From contig NZ_GL883818.1 in the NCBI RefSeq assembly GCF_000205165.1, forward strand, positions 1 through 32,792: DNA of 32,792 bases, given 5' to 3'. Shown piece after piece: positions 18,246 through 26,196 of this stretch (position 1 is its first letter; each line of letters starts with the position of its first letter). The notes beneath the pieces are model-generated. The model ran no database searches. It worked only from the letters and a program-made list of their open reading frames with translations, and had not been told where the DNA came from. Source of the stretch: Paraprevotella xylaniphila YIT 11841 (GTDB lineage Bacteria; Bacteroidota; Bacteroidia; Bacteroidales; Bacteroidaceae). The position numbers and the translations under genes are program-made.

Positions 18246-18253
18246 CAAAGTTA
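18246..18253 (-). promoter_or_regulatory. Promoter -7 box for the Rpn gene
   Basis: Read leftward this is TAACTTTG, an exact TAnnTTTG match, 27 bases before the start codon. A partial -33 (TTGG/TTTT, 18267-18274) lies about 14-17 bases further upstream. Confidence 0.5.
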
Positions 18254-18323
18254 CAAAAAAGAATTGAAAACCAAGGGGATGTTGGTCTTTTTGTCAACTC
18301 CTTGCGGGTGGAGGATAAAAAAC

Positions 18324-18363
18324 GAGAGGGGGCAAACGCCCGTAAACCGGACTGCCCCCTCTC
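18324..18363 (-). terminator. Strong intrinsic terminator after the giant FG-GAP gene
   Basis: Read leftward, GAGAGGGGGCA pairs perfectly with TGCCCCCTCTC (11 bp, GC-rich) and is followed at once by GTTTTTTATCC. It starts 15 bases after the stop codon of the 1606-aa gene and isolates it from the Rpn gene. Confidence 0.9.
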
Positions 18364-18378
18364 TTCCGAAACATGGGT

Positions 18379-21300
18379 TTATCGTAACATCAGTTTTTGT
18401 GTCTTGCGTCCGGCTTGCAGGATGTAGACGCCCCGGAGGCCGGAAGTGGAAATTTGCGTGTCGCCCGAGACTTCGCTCTGGTGGAGCAACGTGCCTTGTA
18501 GGTTATAGAGGCGTAAGGTCGTGGCGGAACGTATGCCTTCGATGCGGATGACGCCACCGGTCACGTAGATGCGTACCTCTTCTGCCTCCACCGGAGCGAT
18601 GTCGGTGTAGGGGGCTGCGGTGAGGGTTACGGTTTCGCGTATGCCGGAACCGTCTGTGGCTGCGGCTTCCACCGTCACTTGGCCGCCTGTGGCATTGTCT
18701 TTCAGGCTTACCGTGCCGTCTTGTGCGACGGTGGCCAACGTTTCACCCTCCACGACGCTCCATTGTACGCGTTTGAGCGTGGTGCTCATCGGCAGAACGA
18801 CCGCTTGCAGGTGTATTTGCGGTTGTTCTTGGTCTAATTTCAATTCTGCCTCTTGCGAAGTGATGACCACGCTCTGGGCCATGGTGACGTCAAAGGCATC
18901 GGCGGAGCAAACCACGTTGGAGCGGTTGCGGGCATCGTCTGTTGAAGCCCGTTTCTGCGGCGCGTCGAAGCGTACGGCCAAGGCGTAATATGTGGCTTCG
19001 TCCGAAGTCCGTGCATGGGTGTAGCTCAGGGTATGGCCGGATACGGAGGTAAGTTCGGTGAGCTGGTCGGGCGACGGGCCGCTCAGGATGACGTATTGTA
19101 TTACGTCGCGTCCTTCGTATGGGGTCCAACTCAGGTTGATGTCGTGGCCCATGGCGCGGTTCACCATCAGGTGGGCGTTGGCATGCACCGCGCTGCTCCG
19201 GCTCTCGCCGCCGTAGTTCGTGGCCATCGTGATGAAGTAACGCTGCGAGAGCAAGGTTGGGGTAGAGGTCTTGTCCACATAGCTTCCGTCCGCCATCGGG
19301 ACTTCGCCCAACAGTTCGTAACGGTCGCTCACAGCCGTCTCGCGGTAGATGCGTACCGTCCCCGGTTGTAGGGGCGCAGGCAATTCCGTGGGGATGTTCC
19401 AATTGATACGGTTGCATCCGGTAGCCTCGTCGGTGCCTATTTGTCCGATGACGGGCACAAAGCCGCTGCCTGTCACTTCCACACGGGTGTTCTGATACAT
19501 TGTGCCGAACACGTCGTCGGTTGCTTTTACGTTCAGGTCGTAAGAACCGTCCCTTTCCGGGAAGATGAACGTGGCTTCGGCCTGTCCCTCTTCGTGGATG
19601 AATGCCACGCTTTCGTCGCGCAGGATTTCAAAGGCGACCTCGGACGAGAGCAGGTGTTCCGGCAGGGTGGCCTGTACGGGAGCGCCGGCCAGGATTTGCT
19701 GTGGCAGGTCGATGGTCATGCCTGGCAGGTCGAGTATCTCGATTTGCGCGCGGCTCACGATGTCGTCCACGGTCAGGGTGACGGTCTTCAGTCCGGATGT
19801 GCTCCATTTGATGGTGTTCCCGTCTATCACGCCTCCGTCGGTGTCGATTTGCGGACTGCCCAAGATGGTGGTCTCGAACGGGATGGGCCAACTTACGCGT
19901 CCCTTGCCCGGCAGGCTCAGGAGCGATACGGCCTGTGCCGTGTACTCGTAGACGGGCGAGAAGTCCGAGTGGGCGTTCCATGCGTCCACCGCCTGCACTT
20001 GTATTTCATACGTCTGTCCGGCTTCCAAGGCCGTGGTGGGGATGGTGAAGCGCGTGGCCGTGCGGTAATGCACATAGCCCGGTTCGCCCGTCTGTGCCTT
20101 GTTGTCGGTCAGGTTCAGGGGTGAGATGACGTAAGCTCCTTCGCCCGATGCGCCTTTCTTCTTCACGCTCAGGTTGTAGCGCAGGCTGTGCGTGGGTGTT
20201 TCCTTGTCCGTCGCCCCGTCCCAATATATCGTCAGGCCGTCCGTCGTCTGGCTGGCGTAGACGTTTTGCGGCACGGTGGGCACGGTGTTCTTGAACGAGG
20301 AACGGATACGGGTATAGGCACTGTAGTCAGGTGTGCCGTCGCCGTCCACGTCGAGATAAGAACCGGAAGGCGTTGACGAACCGATGTTGCCGGGGATGAG
20401 TTCGAGTGACAAACCGGATACGATATTCTCCATGTAGGTCAGTGTCCCGTCTTTGTCTTGGAAAATGAGACTGTCAGGGTTGGTGGCCGACACATATTCG
20501 GGCAGGCCGTCATGGTTCAGGTCCACGGTCGGTTCCCCCGGCAGGGTGATACGCTCCGTGAAACGGAGTTCCGCATCGCAGAGGTTGGCATAATATATGT
20601 CTTTGTAATAATCATTATAAATCAGGTCGGGTCGTCCGTCCCCGTTCACGTCGGCGATGCCGACAAGAGTGAGCGAACTGCTTTGTGTGGGTAGCTCGTG
20701 TGCCTCAAACTTCCAATCGCCTTGGTTCAGGTAGAGTCGTTGACGATAGATGGGGGTACCCCGGTCCCAACGGTATGCAGCCACGATGTCCAAATAACCG
20801 TCGCGGTTGAAGTCAGCCACGGCGACAGGCTCGATGTATTCCTCACCGCTGTATAGCTTTTTCTCTTCCCACACGCCGTTTGCGGTATTTTTGTACATCA
20901 GGGTGTTCTCTATGAAGTCCACGCGTCCGTCGTTGTCCATGTCACCGATGGGTGTAAGGTAATTATATTGTCCTATCGGGCTGTTGGACGTGTTGAGGCA
21001 AATCTCCCCTTCGTAGGCATGGAAGTCCATGTCGCCGTCATTCAGCAAGAATCTTTTTTGTTGGTCGCTTACTTTCAGGTAGTTGCTGTAGATATCGGGC
21101 CGTCCGTCCCGGTTGAAGTCGACCACATAGCCGCCGTGGCTGATGTTCAAGTCGGTGTTGAACGACTTCATCAGTTCCTTGAACGTACCTTGCGTGTTGG
21201 TGTAGAACCTTTCAGAGAATCCTTCCGCCCATCCGTCCTGGTTGAGGTCGAACACATTGCCGCTGTAGCCGTCTTCGTTGGTTTCCGTGCGGAACGGGAC

Positions 21301-23199
21301 TACCTGTACGCCCTGCGTAAACGTGTGCCCGTCGAGCGAGAGGGTAACGGTTTTCTGTCCGAAACTCTCGAACGAGATGTCGGCCGACCCATCTGCGTTT
21401 TGGCTGACGATGCGTCCGTCGGGTTGCAGGTTGTATTGGTAGTTCGCGCCTTCACGGGCGTAAATTGGTGCGATATGCAAGGTGTCCGCTGTGCTCAACT
21501 CGTTGACCGAAGCCGTGAAGGCCGGGCTGACCAGATGGTTTTCAAACGAGGTCTCTTTGCTCCACGCGCTGCCGATGCCGTCCGGACTGATGGCCTGTAC
21601 GGCAATATGGTAAGTGCCTTCCGGCCACGTCCCGGCATTAAGCATCAGGTAGGTGGCGGAGCCTGCATTGCCATTGGCGAACGTGCGGCGGCTTCCGTCG
21701 GCATTGGATTGCGCCTGCACGATGTCGCCACGTCCCGGGGCTGTGCCTACTCGGACTTCATACGTGAGTCCCGGTTCTTGCGAAGGTGCTTTCCATTCCA
21801 CCCGAATCAGTCCGGTGGTCGCGTCCACGGCACAGGTCGGGGCTTCCGGGGCGGCCACTGTGGCAGGTTGAGCGTTTTCCGGAGTGTAGAGATAATGTTC
21901 CATATTGTTGGGGGTGATGAGGAAATCGGGTTTTCCATCGCCATTCAAGTCGGTTATGAAAGGATTTTCTTTGTTGGACAACATGTAACCTTCGGGGAGA
22001 AGCATGGTCTCGTTCAGGTTGAAGTTCGCGTCCCATTGGAACAAATAGAAGTCATATTGTAAGTAGCCTTGGGTGTTCGTGACTTCTTTCACAGCCGTCA
22101 GCCCCGGTTTTCCGTCAAGATATGCGACCTCGTGAAAGGTGTATTCGCCTTCCATGCCCTGCTCCGACTTCTTGAACGTGCCGTCGCCTTGGTTGCGCAG
22201 GAAGATGATGAAGGCGTAGGTGGTTTGTTTGGTTTTGTCTATGGTGAGTAGAAGGTCTTGATGGCCGTCACCGTCCAGGTCGCAAACCTGCACATCCGTG
22301 AGGTTGGAGTTGTTGGTGAGTCGTTCCGTCTCATACCCTGACGGTGTACTGCGCATCAGGTTCACGTCGCCCGTGTTTGCATCGAAGAGCACGTAATCCG
22401 TCAGGCCATCGCCGTTCACCTCGCAGGCAGTGACCGACGTGCCCATGGAAGCTGTGTAGTAACGTCCGTCCGGCAGTGAGATGAAGCCCGCGCCGTTGGG
22501 TGAGAAGAGGTCGGGGTAGCCGTCGGCGTTCAAATCCAAGGCTTGCATGCGGTCGCTTTCTTGGGCGTATGACGTGCCGCGTTCGGGAATCCACGCGCCA
22601 CTGAATATGGTGTTGTCCACGCGGAACATGCCGCTTCCTCCGCTACTGTAGTCCATGCCTTCCAACTCGTCGGCATCCGTGACGATAGGGAGAGGCTTTT
22701 CTTGGAATCCGTCCGCTGTCTGCAACAGGATATACGGGGCGTAGAGGGTTGGCCAACTTTGTATCCGTTTAAAGAATACCAAGTCCATGCGTCCGTCCCG
22801 GTTGAGGTCTGCTTGGGTGAGTTGGCTGCCTAAGGAGGGGCAGCTTGTGGCTTTGTAGCTTCCGTCGGATTGGCTCAGGTACATCTTCGTGTCGTTTCCG
22901 TCGGAAGCGATGAAGTCCGGTTTGCCGTCCCCGTTCAGTTCGAGGAGATGGTCGATGGTAAGCACGTCGTCTGCCACGCGCTCTACCACCGTGCCGTCCA
23001 AGGCAAACCATGCAGTGAAGCGTTCCTTGTTGTTTTCTGTGTCGAGATATTCCATCTTTCCGTCCCCGTTCACATCATAATACATGCTCTTCAGGGTAGG
23101 CGGGGTTCTATCCAGAGGCGTAAGTTCTTGTCCCGCGATGGGGCGTATGCCTGTAAATGCCAGGCATGTGGCAAGGGTGAATAAAGTAGTCGTTCTCAT
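18379..23199 (-). CDS. Giant secreted FG-GAP/VCBS propeller and FN3 protein with T9SS-type sorting domain
   Basis: A 1606-residue exported protein with a signal peptide at 1-~24 (cleavage near IAGQ-E). Fourteen D/E-x-N/D-x-DG loops, as in calcium-binding FG-GAP/VCBS blades, are visible. Seven lie at residues ~42, 87, 130, 221, 259, 307 and 417, and seven at ~650, 693, 752, 795, 849, 892 and 949. This suggests two seven-bladed propellers. Between and after them are FN3-like domains (~448-552, ~972-1090, and further ones to ~1430), PKD/Ig-like stretches (~553-636, ~1090-1175) and a Big_2-like domain (~1450-1530). The last ~58 residues (LRLYNLQGTLL...GVYILQ) match a type A T9SS C-terminal sorting domain. 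Such proteins are usually surface adhesins or matrix-binding proteins, but no enzyme site is visible and the ligand is unknown. It is a single-gene unit with its own promoter and terminator. Confidence 0.85.
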   Translation of the reverse strand: MRTTTLFTLATCLAFTGIRPIAGQELTPLDRTPPTLKSMYYDVNGDGKMEYLDTENNKERFTAWFALDGTVVERVADDVLTIDHLLELNGDGKPDFIASDGNDTKMYLSQSDGSYKATSCPSLGSQLTQADLNRDGRMDLVFFKRIQSWPTLYAPYILLQTADGFQEKPLPIVTDADELEGMDYSSGGSGMFRVDNTIFSGAWIPERGTSYAQESDRMQALDLNADGYPDLFSPNGAGFISLPDGRYYTASMGTSVTACEVNGDGLTDYVLFDANTGDVNLMRSTPSGYETERLTNNSNLTDVQVCDLDGDGHQDLLLTIDKTKQTTYAFIIFLRNQGDGTFKKSEQGMEGEYTFHEVAYLDGKPGLTAVKEVTNTQGYLQYDFYLFQWDANFNLNETMLLPEGYMLSNKENPFITDLNGDGKPDFLITPNNMEHYLYTPENAQPATVAAPEAPTCAVDATTGLIRVEWKAPSQEPGLTYEVRVGTAPGRGDIVQAQSNADGSRRTFANGNAGSATYLMLNAGTWPEGTYHIAVQAISPDGIGSAWSKETSFENHLVSPAFTASVNELSTADTLHIAPIYAREGANYQYNLQPDGRIVSQNADGSADISFESFGQKTVTLSLDGHTFTQGVQVVPFRTETNEDGYSGNVFDLNQDGWAEGFSERFYTNTQGTFKELMKSFNTDLNISHGGYVVDFNRDGRPDIYSNYLKVSDQQKRFLLNDGDMDFHAYEGEICLNTSNSPIGQYNYLTPIGDMDNDGRVDFIENTLMYKNTANGVWEEKKLYSGEEYIEPVAVADFNRDGYLDIVAAYRWDRGTPIYRQRLYLNQGDWKFEAHELPTQSSSLTLVGIADVNGDGRPDLIYNDYYKDIYYANLCDAELRFTERITLPGEPTVDLNHDGLPEYVSATNPDSLIFQDKDGTLTYMENIVSGLSLELIPGNIGSSTPSGSYLDVDGDGTPDYSAYTRIRSSFKNTVPTVPQNVYASQTTDGLTIYWDGATDKETPTHSLRYNLSVKKKGASGEGAYVISPLNLTDNKAQTGEPGYVHYRTATRFTIPTTALEAGQTYEIQVQAVDAWNAHSDFSPVYEYTAQAVSLLSLPGKGRVSWPIPFETTILGSPQIDTDGGVIDGNTIKWSTSGLKTVTLTVDDIVSRAQIEILDLPGMTIDLPQQILAGAPVQATLPEHLLSSEVAFEILRDESVAFIHEEGQAEATFIFPERDGSYDLNVKATDDVFGTMYQNTRVEVTGSGFVPVIGQIGTDEATGCNRINWNIPTELPAPLQPGTVRIYRETAVSDRYELLGEVPMADGSYVDKTSTPTLLSQRYFITMATNYGGESRSSAVHANAHLMVNRAMGHDINLSWTPYEGRDVIQYVILSGPSPDQLTELTSVSGHTLSYTHARTSDEATYYALAVRFDAPQKRASTDDARNRSNVVCSADAFDVTMAQSVVITSQEAELKLDQEQPQIHLQAVVLPMSTTLKRVQWSVVEGETLATVAQDGTVSLKDNATGGQVTVEAAATDGSGIRETVTLTAAPYTDIAPVEAEEVRIYVTGGVIRIEGIRSATTLRLYNLQGTLLHQSEVSGDTQISTSGLRGVYILQAGRKTQKLMLR

Positions 23200-23271
23200 A
23201 ATGGTTGGTTTTTATGTTTTATCGAACTGTTCCTTTCAGATGTGCGTTTTTCTGCTGTTTTCGCAGTGGTT

Positions 23272-23279
23272 CAAAATTA
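23272..23279 (-). promoter_or_regulatory. Promoter -7 box for the FG-GAP gene
   Basis: Read leftward this is TAATTTTG, an exact TAnnTTTG match, with an ATTG (one mismatch to TTTG) 20 bases upstream at 23300-23303. The predicted leader is about 65 bases. The -33 element lies inside the left arm of the inverted repeat described next. Confidence 0.55.
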
Positions 23280-23296
23280 AGGGATAAAAACATGTA

Positions 23297-23353
23297 GTTC
23301 AATACGTAAACAGTATTTTGTACGGAATGAATCCAGTTTTTTACGCATTGAAC
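23297..23353. promoter_or_regulatory. 14-bp inverted repeat overlapping the FG-GAP -33 region, candidate operator
   Basis: GTTCAATACGTAAA (23297-23310) and TTTACGCATTGAAC (23340-23353) are inverted copies with one mismatch, separated by 29 bases. The left arm covers the predicted -33 element of the FG-GAP gene and the right arm touches the A-run of the purM terminator. The spacing fits a pair of regulator half-sites or a long foldback. No known regulator motif is recognised. Confidence 0.5.
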
Positions 23354-23387
23354 AAAAAAATCCGGGCAAGCAGGTGGCTTGTCCGGA
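23354..23387 (-). terminator. Intrinsic terminator after purM
   Basis: Read leftward, TCCGGACAAGC and GCTTGCCCGGA pair (11 bp with one A-C mismatch) around a 5-base loop and are followed by seven Ts. It begins 38 bases past the purM stop and probably ends the phoH-to-purM transcript. Confidence 0.8.
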
Positions 23388-23424
23388 TAAGGTTGGAGGA
23401 AAAAGGAAATGAAGCTCCCTTTCC

Positions 23425-24591
23425 TTAGTAGTTGAATTCGCCGAATTCACTCTTGATGGTCAGTGAACGCGGTCCTTCTTCGATGTGTCCGATGATTTGT
23501 GCGTCGATGTTGAAACTCTTGGCTATGGCGATGACTTGTCCGGCATGTTCGGGAGCTAGGTAGACTTCGAGGCGATGCCCCATGTTGAACACCTTGTACA
23601 TTTCACTCCAGTCCGTACCGCTTTCCTTGGCAATCGCCTTGAACAAGGGAGGTACGGGGAACATGTTGTCTTTGACCACCCTGCAATTCTCACCTACGAA
23701 GTGGAGCACCTTGGTCTGCGCACCGCCTGTGCAGTGTACCATGCCGTGGATGTCCGCACGCATCTCGTCTAGCATCTTCTTCACCACCGGAGCGTATGTA
23801 CGGGTGGGGGACAGGACGAGCTTGCCGGCATTGACTGGGGCACCCTCCACCGGGTCGGTCAGCCGGTAACTGCCGCTGTAGACCAACTCTTCCGGAACGG
23901 ACTTGTCGTAGGTTTCGGGATATTTTTCGGCCAAATACTTGGCAAACACGTCGTGGCGTGCACTGGTCAGCCCGTTGCTGCCCATGCCGCCGTTGTATTC
24001 CTTCTCGTAGGTGGCCTGTCCGCAACTGCTCAGTCCCACGATGACATCTCCCGGACGGATATTGGCGTTGTCGATGACGTCGCTACGTTTCATGCGGCAT
24101 GTCACGGTGGAGTCCACGATGATGGTGCGCACCAAGTCGCCCACGTCGGCTGTCTCGCCGCCTGTGGCATAGATGCCGATACCCATCTTGCGCATCTCGG
24201 ACAGCAGTTCGTCCGTACCGTTGATGATGGCACTGATGACTTCGCCCGGGATGAGCATTTTGTTACGTCCGATAGTGGACGACACCAAGATGTTGTCTAC
24301 GGCACCCACACAAAGCAAATCGTCCGTGTTCATGATGAGCGCGTCTTGCGCAATGCCTTTCCATACGGACAAGTCGCCCGTTTCTTTCCAGTACGCGTAG
24401 GCCAACGAAGATTTCGTGCCGGCTCCGTCGGCGTGCATGATGTTGCAGTATTCTGGGTCACCGCCCAGAATGTCGGGGATAATCTTGCAGAATGCCTGCG
24501 GGAAGATACCCTTATCGATGTTCTTGATGGCGTTGTGTACGTCCTCTTTGGCTGCCGACACGCCGCGCATCATGTAACGTTGGTTACTCAT
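23425..24591 (-). CDS. purM: Phosphoribosylformylglycinamidine cyclo-ligase (AIR synthetase)
   Basis: The ATP-dependent enzyme that closes the imidazole ring of AIR in purine synthesis. NIMHADGAGTKSSLAY, ISAIINGTDELL, YATGGETADVGD, VIVGLSSCGQATYEKEYNGGMGSNGLTSAR and MVHCTGGAQTK match the PurM family of Bacteroidetes, with the usual length of ~388 residues. I chose the start at 24591 (MSNQRYMMRGVSAAKEDV) because family members begin there. An upstream ATG at 24624, sharing an A with the lemA stop codon (TAATG), would add 11 residues and suits translational coupling, so it cannot be excluded. It is the last gene of the long biosynthetic unit and ends 38 bases before a terminator. Confidence 0.95.
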   Translation of the reverse strand: MSNQRYMMRGVSAAKEDVHNAIKNIDKGIFPQAFCKIIPDILGGDPEYCNIMHADGAGTKSSLAYAYWKETGDLSVWKGIAQDALIMNTDDLLCVGAVDNILVSSTIGRNKMLIPGEVISAIINGTDELLSEMRKMGIGIYATGGETADVGDLVRTIIVDSTVTCRMKRSDVIDNANIRPGDVIVGLSSCGQATYEKEYNGGMGSNGLTSARHDVFAKYLAEKYPETYDKSVPEELVYSGSYRLTDPVEGAPVNAGKLVLSPTRTYAPVVKKMLDEMRADIHGMVHCTGGAQTKVLHFVGENCRVVKDNMFPVPPLFKAIAKESGTDWSEMYKVFNMGHRLEVYLAPEHAGQVIAIAKSFNIDAQIIGHIEEGPRSLTIKSEFGEFNY

Positions 24592-24623
24592 ATCACTATA
24601 TGTTTTTGAATGATTGTCTGTCA

Positions 24624-25208
24624 TTAAAACTCTACTTTCGGGGCTTCCGATGCACCGGAGGATGCCTCGAACTTTTCCTTTTTGCTGAATCCGAACATTC
24701 CGGCAAATAAGTTGTTGGGGAATTTACGTATCAGGACGTTGTAGTCTTGTACGGCCTCGTTGTAACGTTTACGGGCTTCGGTGATGCGGTTTTCCGTTCC
24801 TTCCAATTGGGCTTGCAGTTCCGAGAAATTCTCGTTGGCACGGAGTTGCGGATAGTTTTCCGTCACGGCCAACAGTTTTCCGAGGGCGGAGCTCACGGCA
24901 CCTTGGGCTTTCTGATATTCGGCCAACTTTTCTGCGGTCAGGTTCGCCGGGTCCACGGTGATTTGCGTAGCTTTGCTACGGGCGGCTACTACGGCTTCCA
25001 ACGTGCTGCTTTCGTGCGTGGCATAGCCTTTTACGGTACTCACCAGGTTCGGAATCAGGTCAGCCCGGCGTTGGTATTGCGTTTCCACGTTACTCCATGC
25101 CGTAGAAACAGCTTCGTCTTTCTCTACCATCTTGTTGTATGAACAACTGTTCAAAAGAACCATGCACACCATGGCTATGGCGGCGGTCATCCATTTCTTT
25201 GTTTTCAT
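24624..25208 (-). CDS. lemA: LemA-family lipoprotein
   Basis: A 194-residue LemA protein. MKTKKWMTAAIAMVCMVLLNSC carries a lipoprotein signal with Cys22 in LNSC. The body is the LemA helical fold, with YNKMVEKDEAV, ETQYQRRADLIPNLVSTVKGYA, LEAVVAARSKAT, ENYPQLRANENFSELQAQLEGTENRI, and RYNEAVQDYN...RKFPNNLFAGMFGF. A longer open frame extends upstream, but it is an artefact of the Gly/Pro-rich tail of the next gene read in another frame. The ATG at 25208 is preceded by AAGGAAAAC. LemA genes commonly sit next to TPM-domain genes, as here (49-bp gap), suggesting an envelope module of unknown biochemical role. Confidence 0.92.
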   Translation of the reverse strand: MKTKKWMTAAIAMVCMVLLNSCSYNKMVEKDEAVSTAWSNVETQYQRRADLIPNLVSTVKGYATHESSTLEAVVAARSKATQITVDPANLTAEKLAEYQKAQGAVSSALGKLLAVTENYPQLRANENFSELQAQLEGTENRITEARKRYNEAVQDYNVLIRKFPNNLFAGMFGFSKKEKFEASSGASEAPKVEF

Positions 25209-25257
25209 TGTTTTCCTTATATATAAATAGGTGTTTGATTCGAAATCTGTGTGTCGG

Positions 25258-26184
25258 TCAGAACTTTCCACCGGCTCCTCCGCCTCCGAAACTGCCTCCC
25301 CCGAAGCTTCCGCCGCTGAAACCACCTCCGAAACCTCCGCCTCCGAATCCGCGATGGAAAGGTCCTGCCACGGGAGGGAAACCTCCAAAGCCGGTGCCGT
25401 TGTCGAACGGTTCGTCATGGGAACGGGATACGGTATGCCCGCATTTCGGGCAGCGGTAATAGACCGTGTGATGTTCTATGCCTTGGAACCGGTCAACCCG
25501 GACTTGGGAATTCGTGCGGTGCATGGGGCTATGTCCGCATCGGGGACATGTGTTCCGTTTGCGGTTGGAATAAATGGAAATCAGGAACCCGCCCGTGACA
25601 ATGGCCAAGGCGAGCCACATCAAGCCATATCCCTTTGTGCCGGTCGGTTGCCCCGACCCGTCGTGGAGCAGACTGTCGTCGCCATGGATTACACCGCAGA
25701 CGGCAGTCACTGTTTGCAGCATGGCGGTATCCCAGTCTCCTGTTTTCAGGTAAGGCACCATTCGCCGGTTTTCTATCCGGCGGCAGATGGCATCGGGCAG
25801 CGTGCCCTCCAACCCTTCTCCGGTCAATATCTGGTAACAGCGGTCTTGTGTGGAAAGCAAGATGATGAGACCCGTGTTTTGCCGGTTGCCCACCCCGAGT
25901 TTGTTACCTAATGTAATGGCGAAATCATAGCATTCTCCTCCTTCGATACGTTCCACTACGGCTACCACGGACTGTACGCCCTTCTCCGTTTCCAACCGAT
26001 ATAGCAGGCTGTCCATTTGCTGTACGGCCTGTGCGGAAAGGATTCCATCGGGATTGACCACGTGTTTGGTCTTGTCCTGCAAATAAACCATAGGCAGGTT
26101 GTCCACCGTATACGTACCGGCATACAGGAGTTGTACGCTCCGGCATACAAGGAATAAGAGGAACAGACAAAAAGCTTTCTTCAT
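25258..26184 (-). CDS. TPM-domain (YgcG-like) membrane protein with zinc ribbon and glycine-rich tail
   Basis: A 308-residue envelope protein. Signal peptide residues 1-~22, then a TPM domain (~30-165) with VYLQDKTKHVVNPDGILS, VVAVVERIEGGECYDFAITLGNKLGVGNRQNTGLIILLSTQ (start of the typical LGNKxGVG motif), and IENRRMVPYLKTGDWDTAM. A membrane segment lies at ~187-204. After it come two zinc-knuckle halves, CPRCGH (213-218) and CPKCGH (245-250), which would form a cytoplasmic zinc ribbon, and a glycine/phenylalanine-rich tail (~265-308, GGxFGGG). TPM proteins have been linked to phosphatase activity and to photosystem repair in plants. In bacteria the function is open. It precedes lemA by 49 bp and follows an alpha/beta hydrolase by 12 bp. 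Confidence 0.85.
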   Translation of the reverse strand: MKKAFCLFLLFLVCRSVQLLYAGTYTVDNLPMVYLQDKTKHVVNPDGILSAQAVQQMDSLLYRLETEKGVQSVVAVVERIEGGECYDFAITLGNKLGVGNRQNTGLIILLSTQDRCYQILTGEGLEGTLPDAICRRIENRRMVPYLKTGDWDTAMLQTVTAVCGVIHGDDSLLHDGSGQPTGTKGYGLMWLALAIVTGGFLISIYSNRKRNTCPRCGHSPMHRTNSQVRVDRFQGIEHHTVYYRCPKCGHTVSRSHDEPFDNGTGFGGFPPVAGPFHRGFGGGGFGGGFSGGSFGGGSFGGGGAGGKF

Positions 26185-26196
26185 GACACACTTTGT

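Noticed and set aside
20968-22062. A 364-residue open frame on the plus strand opposite the FG-GAP gene
   Set aside because: It lies wholly antisense to a clearly coding frame, has no recognisable domain, and long antisense frames are expected opposite GC-moderate, repeat-rich coding sequence such as the DG-loop repeats.
25209-25418. N-terminal extension of lemA
   Set aside because: These residues read the glycine-rich tail of the TPM gene in another frame. The ATG at 25208 gives a proper lipoprotein signal.
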